From Vallitalea sp. (GTDB lineage: Bacteria; Bacillota; Clostridia; Lachnospirales; Vallitaleaceae): DNA of 52,890 bases. Positions within the stretch are counted from its first letter, which is position 1; each line of letters starts with the position of its first letter. The stretch lies in contig NZ_JAOARO010000083.1 in assembly GCF_025211055.1 (NCBI RefSeq), positions 1 through 52,890 of the forward strand, given 5' to 3'. A program made the translations under genes and the position numbers. Shown here one piece after another: positions 1 through 8,157 of the stretch. The notes below the pieces were generated by a model. The model had not been told where the DNA came from, made no database searches, and saw only the letters and a list, made by a program, of their open reading frames with translations.

Positions 1-747
1 ATTCATCATTTCTTTAGCCATATCTACGTCTCTCACTCTTGATTCTGCAGCTTGAAGATTTTCTGATGTGTTATTTACATTCTTAATAGTATGTTCTAAT
101 CTATTTTGTACAGCACCTAATTTTGATCTTTCAGTGGAAACCTTTTTAAGAGCTGTATCTATAGTATTAGTTAATGCACTAATAGTTGTAGCTTGAGTAG
201 CTGAACCTACTACATCTCCAATACTAGCAGAAGTTACACCTAATGAACTAGCATCCATTGTAGCAACATTAAAACCTATGAATTGTGCATTATTAGCTCC
301 TACTTGTAGTGTTATTGCTGATGTAGCAAAACTACCATTTAATAATTTTTTCTTATTAAACTCAGTTTTTGTAGTGATTTCAGTAATTTCTGTAGATAAT
401 TGATTTAACTCATCTTTTATATTAGCTCTTTCTTCATCAGAGTTTGTATCATTAGCTCCTTGAACAACTAATTCTCTCATTCTTTGTAACATTGCATGTG
501 TTTCTGTAAGTGCTCCTTCAGCAGTTTGAATTAACGAGATACCATCTTGAGCATTTCTTGATGCTTGATTAAGTCCTCTTATTTGTCCTCTCATTTTCTC
601 TGAGATTGCAAGACCTGCTGCGTCATCACCTGCACGATTAATTCTCATACCTGATGATAATTTTTCTGTTGATTTTGCTTGATTTGTTCCTATAGATCCC
701 ATTTGTCTATGAGTATTCATAGCTAACATATTGTGATTAATAATCAT
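1..747 (-). CDS. hag: Flagellin (partial, C-terminal end beyond the window)
   Basis: Major filament protein, exported by the flagellar type III system and polymerised under the FliD cap. The reading frame is open from ATG at 747 to the window edge (249 codons). The N-terminus begins MIINHNMLAMNTHRQ and continues with the conserved D0/D1 blocks SGMRINRAGDDAAGLAISEK and MRGQIRGLNQASRNAQDGIS. The last visible residues, RVRDVDMAKEMMN, are the start of the conserved C-terminal D1/D0 block. About 25-30 residues are therefore missing, and the full protein would be about 275 residues. That is a short flagellin with little or no variable D2/D3 domain. The Shine-Dalgarno sequence is AGGAGGAATTA. A sigma-28 promoter lies upstream, with CsrA-type GGA sites in the leader. 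Gene position after csrA matches Bacillus. Confidence 0.97.
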   Translation of the reverse strand, partial: MIINHNMLAMNTHRQMGSIGTNQAKSTEKLSSGMRINRAGDDAAGLAISEKMRGQIRGLNQASRNAQDGISLIQTAEGALTETHAMLQRMRELVVQGANDTNSDEERANIKDELNQLSTEITEITTKTEFNKKKLLNGSFATSAITLQVGANNAQFIGFNVATMDASSLGVTSASIGDVVGSATQATTISALTNTIDTALKKVSTERSKLGAVQNRLEHTIKNVNNTSENLQAAESRVRDVDMAKEMMN

Positions 748-750
748 AGT

Positions 751-839
751 TAATTCCTCCTTGAATTTTTATTGACCTTCCTTTGTCATTTTATTAATTT
801 TTATAAAAAGTCTGGGCCCAACTTAAATGACTTTTTATA
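751..839 (-). promoter_or_regulatory. Flagellin leader with two GGA sites and a stem-loop (candidate CsrA target)
   Basis: The roughly 98-nt untranslated leader has three elements. An 11-bp inverted repeat (829-839 with 802-812, TATAAAAAGTC arms) comes first. Next is a small hairpin at 773-788, TGAC-AAAGGAAG-GTCA, with GGA exposed in its loop. Last is the Shine-Dalgarno GGAGGAATTA at 751-760, which itself contains GGA. Known CsrA sites are GGA motifs in hairpin loops. In B. subtilis, CsrA represses hag by binding one site at the Shine-Dalgarno sequence and one upstream. The csrA and fliW genes are immediately upstream here. Binding is inferred. Confidence 0.6.
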
Positions 840-851
840 GTCTCATTTAAT

Positions 852-878
852 ATATCGGTAATATTTTAAACAACTTTA
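852..878 (-). promoter_or_regulatory. Sigma-28 (SigD) promoter of flagellin
   Basis: On the minus strand TAAA (875-878) is followed by exactly 15 nt and then ACCGATAT (852-859). The SigD consensus is TAAA-N15-GCCGATAT, so seven of eight -10 bases match. Transcription would start near 845, giving a leader of about 98 nt. Confidence 0.88.
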
Positions 879-937
879 TACTTTTATATATTTTTTTTTA
901 GAATTATTATATAAACTTGTAGGTTATTGTTAATATA

Positions 938-1162
938 TTACTCAAACATTTTCTTTAAAATATCTGTTGCACCATTTGAAGTTTCAATCGCCTTTTTATT
1001 CTCATCCTGAATTTGCAAATAAATCTCTTTTCTATGTACAGAAATATTTTTAGGTGCTTTTATTCCAATCCTTACACCATCTTTATAAACCTCAAGAACA
1101 ACTAACTCAATATCATCCCCAATAATAATACCTTCACCTTTTTTCCTAGATAATGCTAGCAT
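938..1162 (-). CDS. csrA: Carbon storage regulator CsrA
   Basis: Small RNA-binding translational repressor; in Gram-positive motile bacteria it represses flagellin until FliW removes it. The 74-residue protein reads [20 protein letters not shown] at its N-terminus, with the conserved strand-1 residues (R6 in LSRK) and later [20 protein letters not shown], the RNA-contacting R in VHR included. A GTG at 1171 in the same frame would overlap fliW, but the ribosome binding site AGGTGG lies only 9 nt before ATG 1162, so ATG 1162 is the start. It follows the fliW stop by 1 nt, implying translational coupling. Confidence 0.97.
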   Translation of the reverse strand: MLALSRKKGEGIIIGDDIELVVLEVYKDGVRIGIKAPKNISVHRKEIYLQIQDENKKAIETSNGATDILKKMFE

Positions 1163-1163
1163 A

Positions 1164-1613
1164 TTATTCACCCACCTTTTGCTTTAATTGTTTTAGGGGT
1201 TCATATAGATTATGCTTAATTTCGTATTTATCGCTATCTAGTATAACTTGAATGCCTTTTTTAGTCTTAGTATTAATGATGATTGGTGCTTTTAAGTTAG
1301 TAGTCATCTTTTCAATATCTGTTGGAACTACAATTATAGTATATATAAGTAAATCTTCCTCTTTTAATTCTCCAATGCGTAAAATTAATTCATCATTAAC
1401 TTCTGGAGTATAATCAGGAAATACTAAAGGTGTGCATATCATTGGTAACACTATATCCTTATTTTCTATTGACTGTAGCCAACAAAAGATATCATTCTCG
1501 TGTATAATAGTGAATTCGTGATATTCAGTAAATCCAAATATTCCTTCATCAAATGTATTAATTTGTTCCTTATCAACTTCTATTTTACCAAAATGCTTTG
1601 TATCAACTAGCAT
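1164..1613 (-). CDS. fliW: Flagellar assembly factor FliW
   Basis: FliW binds free cytoplasmic flagellin and, when released by flagellin export, sequesters CsrA allosterically. This couples flagellin translation to filament assembly. The 149 residues have the usual FliW length. Family blocks are visible: [21 protein letters not shown] near the N-terminus, [20 protein letters not shown], and a C-terminal [19 protein letters not shown]. The Shine-Dalgarno is GGGGTGG, 5 nt before ATG 1613. Its stop lies next to the csrA start, so the two antagonists are made from one transcript. Confidence 0.97.
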   Translation of the reverse strand: MLVDTKHFGKIEVDKEQINTFDEGIFGFTEYHEFTIIHENDIFCWLQSIENKDIVLPMICTPLVFPDYTPEVNDELILRIGELKEEDLLIYTIIVVPTDIEKMTTNLKAPIIINTKTKKGIQVILDSDKYEIKHNLYEPLKQLKQKVGE

Positions 1614-1697
1614 TCTACCACCCCTTATGAGTTTATTTATAACATGCTTTTAATCTAGGAATAAATAAGTAATTCATACAAAATATGCCATTACATT

Positions 1698-1725
1698 ATT
1701 ATATCATTGATTATTTAACATATAA
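1698..1725 (-). promoter_or_regulatory. Possible housekeeping promoter for fliW-csrA
   Basis: TATAAT (1698-1703) is preceded at 17 nt by TTTATA, which matches four of six -35 bases. No SigD-like element is visible here. It would let fliW-csrA be transcribed independently of flgM-flgL. Confidence 0.4.
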
Positions 1726-1772
1726 ACATATAATATATAAATTATCTTGGTATTTTATTCCACTTGATAATA

Positions 1773-1802
1773 TTATAGACGCATATCTTCATGCGTCTAT
1801 AA
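1773..1802. terminator. 12-bp perfect hairpin between flgL and fliW
   Basis: ATAGACGCAT with two further flanking pairs repeats in inverted orientation around a 6-nt loop (arms 1773-1784 and 1791-1802). It lies 30 nt after the flgL stop. The bases after it on the minus strand are A/T-rich but not a clear T run, so it may be a terminator or an RNA-stability hairpin. Confidence 0.55.
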
Positions 1803-1832
1803 TAAATAATAAAATCTTTATCCTATAATTAT

Positions 1833-3152
1833 CTACCTAATAAAATCCAACAAAGTAGTCTGTATTATCTTATTAGATGACATTAACGCTGCATTGTAAA
1901 CCATCTCCTGAGATTTCATTTTCATTATTACCTCTGCAATATCAATATCTTCGTTTTGAGACATCAAATCAGTAAGATTTACTTTATCATCATCCAAGCG
2001 ATTAATTGTTAAATCTAAGCGATTAATTCTAGTACCCAAATCAGCTTGTTGTTTAAGTAGATTATCTTTATGCTTATCAATTTTACCAATAAGTTTATTA
2101 AACTTATCTCCTAAACTATCTTTTAATAAGTCATCATATTTGGAACCATTTTGTGATACTTTACCAACTTCATTTATCATTTCTTCTAAATCTCTCATTA
2201 AATCAACACTTATTAGATCTTTTCCAAGAGCATTGATTGAGATACTCTGGTTATAACTTACTTGGTAACTAATATTATCTCTTTTATTATCATAATGTGT
2301 TATATTACCAATAGCATCAGTATGATCACACTCAAAATAATGTATAGGATTAAGATCATTCTTCTCAAATTTATCCTTATTGTATTCAAAAGTTATATCT
2401 TTAATATTACCTTTATCTTTTGAATTAAATATTAATTCACCTGTATCCTTAAGAAAATAAACCTCTCCCTCAGCTGGTTCATATGCTTTTGCATCCTTAG
2501 ATAACCTATCTTTAACATCAAGTTCAGTTCCAGATGTTGAATCTATCTTTAACTTAGAGATACTAGTGTCTTTTATATTTGAATATCCTAATCTTATCCT
2601 ATCCACATTAATAACTCTTGGATTAGGTGAACCATTTACTATCTTCTTAATTGATTCTACATCATCTTTAGTGAATTTTTCAGTTATCTTATAATCCATA
2701 CTTACTGCTTTTGTGAATGTTAAAGATTTGTCAGTTTTGAATCCTGAAAAAACATGTCTCCCTGCATAATCCACATTCCCCTCATTAGCAAGCTGCTCTT
2801 TTAACTGTTTTAGAGAAGTAATGATACTCTTTCTTTCATTTGTACCTAATGTTCCATTAGCTGCTTGTACACATAATCCTCTAGCTTTTTTAACTATTTC
2901 AATAATATTTGAAATCGAATTTTCTGAAACATCCATCCAAGATAATGCATCTTTGGCATTAGATTTGTATTGTTCAATTTCTCTAACATTACTTCTTAAC
3001 CTTAATGCTCTTACTGCAACTATTGGATCATCAGAGGGTCTTTGAATCTTTTTGCCAGAAGCTAATTGACCTTGATAAATACTAAGAGCATATTTACTTC
3101 TATTAAGACTTAGTAATATATTATTTGACACCATATTATTCGTTATTCGCAT
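1833..3152 (-). CDS. flgL: Flagellar hook-associated protein 3, FlgL
   Basis: Forms the second hook-filament junction ring, between FlgK and flagellin. The 439-residue protein starts MRITNNMVSNNILLSLNRS and has the flagellin-like N-terminal helix with LASGKKIQRPSDDPIVAVRA, typical of FlgL. The C-terminus AEVIMKMKSQEMVYNAALMSS is the matching D0/D1 helix. The central part (about residues 150-310) is a variable insert rich in Lys, Asp and Asn, which makes it longer than the roughly 300-residue FlgL of B. subtilis. The start is supported by GAGGAAGGTG before ATG 3152. It is the last gene of the flgM-flgN-flgK-flgK-flgL run. Confidence 0.95.
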   Translation of the reverse strand: MRITNNMVSNNILLSLNRSKYALSIYQGQLASGKKIQRPSDDPIVAVRALRLRSNVREIEQYKSNAKDALSWMDVSENSISNIIEIVKKARGLCVQAANGTLGTNERKSIITSLKQLKEQLANEGNVDYAGRHVFSGFKTDKSLTFTKAVSMDYKITEKFTKDDVESIKKIVNGSPNPRVINVDRIRLGYSNIKDTSISKLKIDSTSGTELDVKDRLSKDAKAYEPAEGEVYFLKDTGELIFNSKDKGNIKDITFEYNKDKFEKNDLNPIHYFECDHTDAIGNITHYDNKRDNISYQVSYNQSISINALGKDLISVDLMRDLEEMINEVGKVSQNGSKYDDLLKDSLGDKFNKLIGKIDKHKDNLLKQQADLGTRINRLDLTINRLDDDKVNLTDLMSQNEDIDIAEVIMKMKSQEMVYNAALMSSNKIIQTTLLDFIR

Positions 3153-3205
3153 ATAGATTACACCTTCCTCACTTATATCATCTCACATAACTATTCTCTA
3201 TCTAG

Positions 3206-4885
3206 CTAGTTAGCTCCCATTCTATTAATTGTTACATCAAATATCTCATCAAACACCTTTATCATTTTGGCTGATATAACATAAGCCTGTTGAAACTTAA
3301 CAATATTAGTAGCCTCTTCATTAATATCAACACCAGAATAAGATATTCTCTGGTTATCAATCATTTTGTTAAGAGCTAACTGACTTTTTTCAAAACTATC
3401 AGCTTGACTTTTATCTATACCTAATTCCCCAATTACCGCTTGAATGTAATTACCTGGTTCACCTGTTTTGAACATTTTACTATCATGTTTTAGTGCAAGA
3501 AGCTCTTTTATAATTGAACTATCACTTTCCCCTGATTCTTTTTTATAACTTGTTATTAACTTATCTACGTCTTTTGCTATTTCTTTTGAAAATTGAAAGT
3601 TATCAATGGTCATTTTGCTATAATCAATATCTCCTGAAGTATAACCATCATATGTAAATAATGGAGCACCGTTTCCCTTTTTGTGTATATCATTGAATTT
3701 CTTAGCTACTGTTCTAACAAAGTTGTTCATTCTATCAACATAGTATGAGATTCCTTTGTAACTTAGATTTTCACCCATACTAACATTAGCAGCACTTGCA
3801 GGAACAACTGTTTTTAGTGTAAAAGTTAATTTGCCACTACTTTCATTATAATTATAACTCTCATATTCATACTCAATATTATCAATCTTAATTTTGCCTT
3901 TATCCGGTAGATCAGTTCTATTAAAACCTATGACTTCAATAACCTTGCCATTAGAATTATCTATTTGTCCTTTGAAGTTATTACCATTATTACCATCTCT
4001 CATATCAATATAACCTTTTAACTCACCTTCTAGCTCAGGATCTGTCATATCGAATTTATTCCCATTTTCCCAATATATATCATATAATCCCGGCTCGTCT
4101 TCTGGGTTGTTTAGATTTTTTCTTGATTTAGTTTTTAGTAGATTAACCTTAGTTCCTTCAAGAAGTTTTTGTCCATTAGCTAGAATTGAAAAAGTTTTTT
4201 TGCCATTAGCATCTATATGTTCATCAACCTTAACATTAATTATTTGTGATAATTCATCTACAATATTAGCTCTTTTATCTCTTAGATCATTAGCTTCCAC
4301 ACCAGAAAACTCAACATTTTCTATTTGTTTATTAAGAGTAGCTATTTGATTAGCACAGTAATTAATTTGGTCAACCTTAGATTTGATTGAGTAGTTAGCC
4401 TCTCTCTGCAAAGACCTCATTTTCTCCCCGATATCATTAAAATATCTAGAAAAACTCTTAGCCATATCAATAAAACCAATTTTGTATGATTTATTTGATG
4501 GGTCTGTAGATAACTTTTGTAATGACTTAAACATATCGTCGAACTGTTTTGTTATACCAGTTTTTTTTATTTCATTAAGAATTGTTTCCACACTGCTTGT
4601 CTGTGAATTCTTGACCCTATATTCTCCTAGATGACTGGAATTACTCCAGAACTTAACATCCAAATAATGATTCCTGTACCTACTAATCTTTAGTATTTCT
4701 GAACCAGTTCCCATCATACCAATACCATTATTAGGTAGAGGTCTACAAGCTGATTGAACTCCATATTGTCTACTGTAACCAGGAGTTTGTGCATTAGTGA
4801 TATTATGATTAGTTATATCTAACCATGTCCTAGCTGTATATAATCCTTGTGTAGCTACATTTAATCCAAAAAATGACGATCTCAT
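3206..4885 (-). CDS. flgK: Flagellar hook-associated protein 1, FlgK (second copy)
   Basis: HAP1 forms the first junction ring on the hook tip. The 559-residue protein has the rod/hook N-terminal signature (SSFFGLNVATQGLYTARTWL, then NITNAQTPGYSRQ), a long coiled region (about residues 90-220) and the C-terminal FlgK helix VDINEEATNIVKFQQAYVIS. It begins only 10 nt after its paralogue ends, with an excellent AGGAGGAG ribosome site. The central domain (residues 250-420) is unlike that of the neighbouring copy. Which paralogue is the canonical HAP1 cannot be told from sequence; both are intact. Confidence 0.93.
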   Translation of the reverse strand: MRSSFFGLNVATQGLYTARTWLDITNHNITNAQTPGYSRQYGVQSACRPLPNNGIGMMGTGSEILKISRYRNHYLDVKFWSNSSHLGEYRVKNSQTSSVETILNEIKKTGITKQFDDMFKSLQKLSTDPSNKSYKIGFIDMAKSFSRYFNDIGEKMRSLQREANYSIKSKVDQINYCANQIATLNKQIENVEFSGVEANDLRDKRANIVDELSQIINVKVDEHIDANGKKTFSILANGQKLLEGTKVNLLKTKSRKNLNNPEDEPGLYDIYWENGNKFDMTDPELEGELKGYIDMRDGNNGNNFKGQIDNSNGKVIEVIGFNRTDLPDKGKIKIDNIEYEYESYNYNESSGKLTFTLKTVVPASAANVSMGENLSYKGISYYVDRMNNFVRTVAKKFNDIHKKGNGAPLFTYDGYTSGDIDYSKMTIDNFQFSKEIAKDVDKLITSYKKESGESDSSIIKELLALKHDSKMFKTGEPGNYIQAVIGELGIDKSQADSFEKSQLALNKMIDNQRISYSGVDINEEATNIVKFQQAYVISAKMIKVFDEIFDVTINRMGAN

Positions 4886-4895
4886 TTAACTCCTC

Positions 4896-6500
4896 CTATC
4901 TCCCTACAAGACCTAATCTATTTATAACCTGCTCTAACATCTGATCTACTACCGTAACCACTCTTGCAGATGCATTATATGCATGCTGATATTTCATCAT
5001 ATTACCTAATTCTTCATCAGTAGACACACCCATAATAGTACTTCTTTGATTCTCTATCTGTGTTATAAGTATTTTTTGATTATTCATATGTTCCTTAGTA
5101 ACTTTTCCTGAACTACCTATTTCTCCTATAAAACTAACATAATATTCATTGATATTAAGTTTTGAATCACTTCCAGGATATTCTGGCCATTTTGCATTTT
5201 TCCATTCTTTAATGATATCTTCTACTACATCATTATTCTGAACTTCCCCTTTAACTTTAGTAATACATAGTTTATCATAATCCTTTAATATAGCAGGATT
5301 AATCTCAATATTACCAGCTGAATATAATGAATGAACATTAGATTTATCTTCCCCATTATATTTATTACTACTGTCATATCTATCCATATGTTTTCTTTTA
5401 AAAAGTTCAATATACTGTGAACCATCTAAACCATAAGGTCCACCTGTTCTACCTATTGGTGCTAATTTATTATTAACTGTAGTAATAACTGAGTGAATTA
5501 GCTTATCAAATTTTGCTTGAGTTCTCATAATGATTGATGGTTTTACGTTCTTATTATACTCATCAATATTAGCATCTTCTGTATCCGTCCAGTTAGCAGA
5601 CCTAGTTCCTCGAGATAATAATATTCCTTTTAACGAACCTTTGTCATTATCTTTTTCTGGTGAAATCTCTGTATCTAGATTGAATACTCTTTTACCAGTT
5701 GCTTTCCATATAGGTGATACTAGAAAACTTTTAGGCACTGACTGCTCCAGTTCTATTTTATTAACTATACCATCTGATACAAAATCAAAGCCTTCTGCTT
5801 TAACTATAACATTACCACTCTTATCTTCTCTATAACTTATGTCAATTATCTCTGCCAATTTGTCTAGGGCATTATTTCTAGCATCTCTATAATCATTAGC
5901 TCTATCACCATTTATCTCGTATTTAACTATTTTATCATTAAGTGCGTTTATTTCTTCGCCCAGTTTATTAATTTCATCTACTTTATCAATAACTTGTTTG
6001 TTAAGATTTGATTGATAATTATTAAGTTGTTTCATTACAAGATTAGCTTTATTTACGAAAAGAACAGCATTCTGTACAAACGTTCCTCTTGCTTCCTTAC
6101 CATCTGGATGTTTAGAGAGTTCATTAAGAGATTTCCAGAACTTTTCAAGTATCTTTTTCATACTCTCTCCTTCTGTTTCTCCTAGTATTGCTTGTATTTC
6201 ATCTAATGCTTTTGCATCTGAATTATAATACCCATATCTACTAACTTCATTTCTGAATGCTCCATCAAGAAACATATCTCTTACTTGACGTAAAGCTTGT
6301 ACATCAGTACCCATACCAACCATTAGGTTACTATATCCATTATTGCCTATTTTATAATACCTTGAATCTTTCAGTAAAATTTGTTGTCTAACATACCCTG
6401 GTGTATTTACATTAGCCATATTATGCGCTGTTGTTTGTAATGCATATTGACTAGCTTGCAACCCCGATACAGCTCTTGATAAACTACTTATTGAAGACAC
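4896..6500 (-). CDS. flgK: Flagellar hook-associated protein 1, FlgK (first copy)
   Basis: Second, divergent HAP1-type protein of 534 residues. The N-terminal motif LQTTAHNMANVNTPGYVRQQ and the C-terminal block VSTDEELGNMMKYQHAYNAS are the FlgK rod/hook signatures. The segment AILGETEGESMKKILEKFWK with LSKHPDGKEAR is the usual FlgK D1 region. The start is GTG 6500 with GAGGTG 5 nt upstream; no in-frame ATG fits. Together with the downstream 559-residue copy it makes a tandem flgK pair, which suggests two distinct junction proteins or a duplication followed by divergence. Confidence 0.93.
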   Translation of the reverse strand: MSSISSLSRAVSGLQASQYALQTTAHNMANVNTPGYVRQQILLKDSRYYKIGNNGYSNLMVGMGTDVQALRQVRDMFLDGAFRNEVSRYGYYNSDAKALDEIQAILGETEGESMKKILEKFWKSLNELSKHPDGKEARGTFVQNAVLFVNKANLVMKQLNNYQSNLNKQVIDKVDEINKLGEEINALNDKIVKYEINGDRANDYRDARNNALDKLAEIIDISYREDKSGNVIVKAEGFDFVSDGIVNKIELEQSVPKSFLVSPIWKATGKRVFNLDTEISPEKDNDKGSLKGILLSRGTRSANWTDTEDANIDEYNKNVKPSIIMRTQAKFDKLIHSVITTVNNKLAPIGRTGGPYGLDGSQYIELFKRKHMDRYDSSNKYNGEDKSNVHSLYSAGNIEINPAILKDYDKLCITKVKGEVQNNDVVEDIIKEWKNAKWPEYPGSDSKLNINEYYVSFIGEIGSSGKVTKEHMNNQKILITQIENQRSTIMGVSTDEELGNMMKYQHAYNASARVVTVVDQMLEQVINRLGLVGR

Positions 6501-6547
6501 ATTATCACCTCTATTGTTAATTACTGTAATTTTATCCTTTGTAGTTA

Positions 6548-6603
6548 AGTATTAAGAGTTATAAGCTAACCTTATAATTATTTAGGCTATACCTCTTAAT
6601 ACT
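6548..6603. repeat. Inverted repeat between flgN and flgK
   Basis: AGTATTAAGAG (6548-6558) returns inverted at 6593-6603, with further imperfect pairing inside the loop. It lies in the 143-nt gap between flgN and the first flgK. There is no T run, so a processing or stability hairpin is more likely than a terminator. Confidence 0.5.
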
Positions 6604-6643
6604 CAACTATCATATATCTATCTACTATTCGTTAGGTATATGT

Positions 6644-7153
6644 TTATTGTTTAGCATCAAAGAATCTTCTAGCATCTTGTGAGTTATATATATTTCCTTG
6701 TGCCTCATAGTTGCTATTTGTCATATAGCTCTCACTCTGTACAGCATTCATTGTAAAATCAATATACTCAAGCGATTCTTTTAATAAAACCTTATTTCTA
6801 TCGTTTATTACTTGTAAGCTTTCAACTACTTCTCTGATATTATCTCTTAAATTATTTAAATGGTTATGTTCTTTTTCCTGTTTGGCTAGTAAAACCGCGA
6901 GATTATTTATAGTTAATTCATCTATATTCTTGTTAGTCACTAGAGCAATATCATTAATTATTTCTTCTCTTATCTTATCTATTCTAAGAACACGTGAAGC
7001 CATTTGCTGTTCTTCCTTAGTTAGTTCATTAAGAGCAGAGATATCACCTTTTATAATAATTTCTGTTTTTGATTGACCTATTGTTAGTAATCTGTTGTAG
7101 CACTGTTTTTCTTCTTCTAGAGTTGTTATCAAATCTTCTATTAAACTAGCCAA
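6644..7153 (-). CDS. flgN: Flagellar export chaperone FlgN
   Basis: Cytoplasmic chaperone that holds the C-termini of FlgK and FlgL before export. The 169-residue protein is almost all helical with heptads (ASLIEDLITTLEEEKQCYNR and LAKQEKEHNHLNNLRDNIRE) and a Gln/Asn-rich tail, typical of FlgN. An in-frame TTG at 7162 exists, but AAAGGA stands 10 nt before the TTG at 7153. The protein then begins (M)ASLIEDLI, as FlgN proteins usually do. It sits between flgM and flgK as in B. subtilis. Confidence 0.88.
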   Translation of the reverse strand: MASLIEDLITTLEEEKQCYNRLLTIGQSKTEIIIKGDISALNELTKEEQQMASRVLRIDKIREEIINDIALVTNKNIDELTINNLAVLLAKQEKEHNHLNNLRDNIREVVESLQVINDRNKVLLKESLEYIDFTMNAVQSESYMTNSNYEAQGNIYNSQDARRFFDAKQ

Positions 7154-7217
7154 TGTGCTCAAATCCTTTCAAAATATTAACAATCTAACATATCAGTTAG
7201 AATAATACTATTCGCTA

Positions 7218-7499
7218 TTAACCTCTCTTGTCAAAATAGCTGTCTACTATTTTATCAGCTACCTCTCTAGCACTAACATTATATGAACCTGATTGTATAC
7301 GTTTTTTTATATCGTTAACTTTATCTTGTCTGATATCAGGTGCATCCTGAACTGCTTTTTTAGCTATCTGCAACTCTTTTGCGATGTCTGATATAGCTAG
7401 TGAGTCTTTCTCTTTTTTAATCTTTGATAGTTTGGATATTCTATCTGTCTGATTAACTTTGTAAGCGTTGTTAACATTGTTAATTTTGTTTATTCTCAT
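7218..7499 (-). CDS. flgM: Anti-sigma-28 factor FlgM
   Basis: Binds sigma-28 and blocks late flagellar transcription until it is secreted through the finished hook. The 93-residue protein starts MRINKINNVNNAYKVNQTDR. It has the basic, disordered N-half and the C-terminal helices of the FlgM domain (DIRQDKVNDIKKRIQSGSYN, then VSAREVADKIVDSYF). GAGGGGGT precedes ATG 7499. It is first in a run of five flagellar genes and is itself preceded by a sigma-28 promoter, so it feeds back on its own expression. Confidence 0.95.
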   Translation of the reverse strand: MRINKINNVNNAYKVNQTDRISKLSKIKKEKDSLAISDIAKELQIAKKAVQDAPDIRQDKVNDIKKRIQSGSYNVSAREVADKIVDSYFDKRG

Positions 7500-7566
7500 G
7501 ATAGAACCCCCTCTCTTCCATTATATTTCTCTAACATATTTTAATTATATGTTGTTTTCAATTATT

Positions 7567-7594
7567 TTATCGGCAATCATCATTATAATATTTA
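7567..7594 (-). promoter_or_regulatory. Sigma-28 (SigD) promoter of flgM operon
   Basis: On the minus strand TAAA (7591-7594) is followed by 16 nt and GCCGATAA (7567-7574). This matches the SigD -10 at seven of eight bases, with a spacer one base longer than optimal. It lies 68 nt before the flgM ATG. Confidence 0.75.
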
Positions 7595-7620
7595 GCCAAA
7601 AATGAAAAAACATAAAAACA

Positions 7621-7707
7621 GACTGTCTCAATAATCTATTTTTGTTATTATCAAAAAAATAATTATATCTAATTAATAATTTAATAAAAATGGATTATTA
7701 AGCAGTC
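7621..7707 (-). terminator. Long imperfect hairpin after yvyF
   Basis: GACTGTCTCAATAATC (7621-7636) pairs with 7693-7707 with a one-base bulge, and inner A/T-rich sequence extends the stem. A T-rich stretch follows on the minus strand. It probably separates recD2-comFC-yvyF from the sigma-28 flgM operon. The ends resemble hairpins at 31177 and 42800. Confidence 0.6.
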
Positions 7708-7730
7708 CTTTAATTATAACTGTTTTATGA

Positions 7731-8141
7731 TTAGCTATCTTTATTTAGATATCTCATCTTAGCTATTACTTCATCTTTCTTCGATTTTTTAATAGCATCT
7801 TCCTCATCATAAGCCCCTGTTAAATTATGTTGAATATCGTATTTACATTTGTCACAATACCTACCTGTTCTAATATTATCGCCACATATCTCACATTCAA
7901 TACCTATGGCTGACCCTTCTGCAAATATAAGTCGTTCTTCACGTACCCATTGATGAATTAGTTTAATAGAAACTTCACATTCTTCGGCTACTTGAGCTAT
8001 ATTTGCATTTGGATTATCTCTTATGTATTTCTTGGTTACTTCAAATAAGTCATTTAATTTACTTTTACATGCGGGGCATATAGGTACGCCTCCTATATAA
8101 TTAAATATTTTCCCACATTTCACACAATTTCTTACATTCAT
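7731..8141 (-). CDS. yvyF: YvyF-family flagellar operon protein
   Basis: Small zinc-ribbon protein (136 residues) of the family found between comF and flgM in many Firmicutes (TIGR03826-type). Four CxxC pairs are visible: CVKC near residue 6, CPAC near 22, CEIC near 94 and CDKC near 106. Between them is a helix-turn-helix-like stretch, NIAQVAEECEVSIKLIHQW. The family's role is unclear; the context points to flagellar regulation or assembly. GGAGGTG precedes ATG 8141, and the gene is 16 nt downstream of comFC, so the two are co-transcribed. Confidence 0.85.
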   Translation of the reverse strand: MNVRNCVKCGKIFNYIGGVPICPACKSKLNDLFEVTKKYIRDNPNANIAQVAEECEVSIKLIHQWVREERLIFAEGSAIGIECEICGDNIRTGRYCDKCKYDIQHNLTGAYDEEDAIKKSKKDEVIAKMRYLNKDS

Positions 8142-8157
8142 ATAAAAACACCTCCGT

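Noticed and set aside
1160..1171. GTG 1171 as the csrA start
   Set aside because: It would put the start inside the ribosome site; ATG 1162 has proper spacing and the family's MLALSRK beginning.
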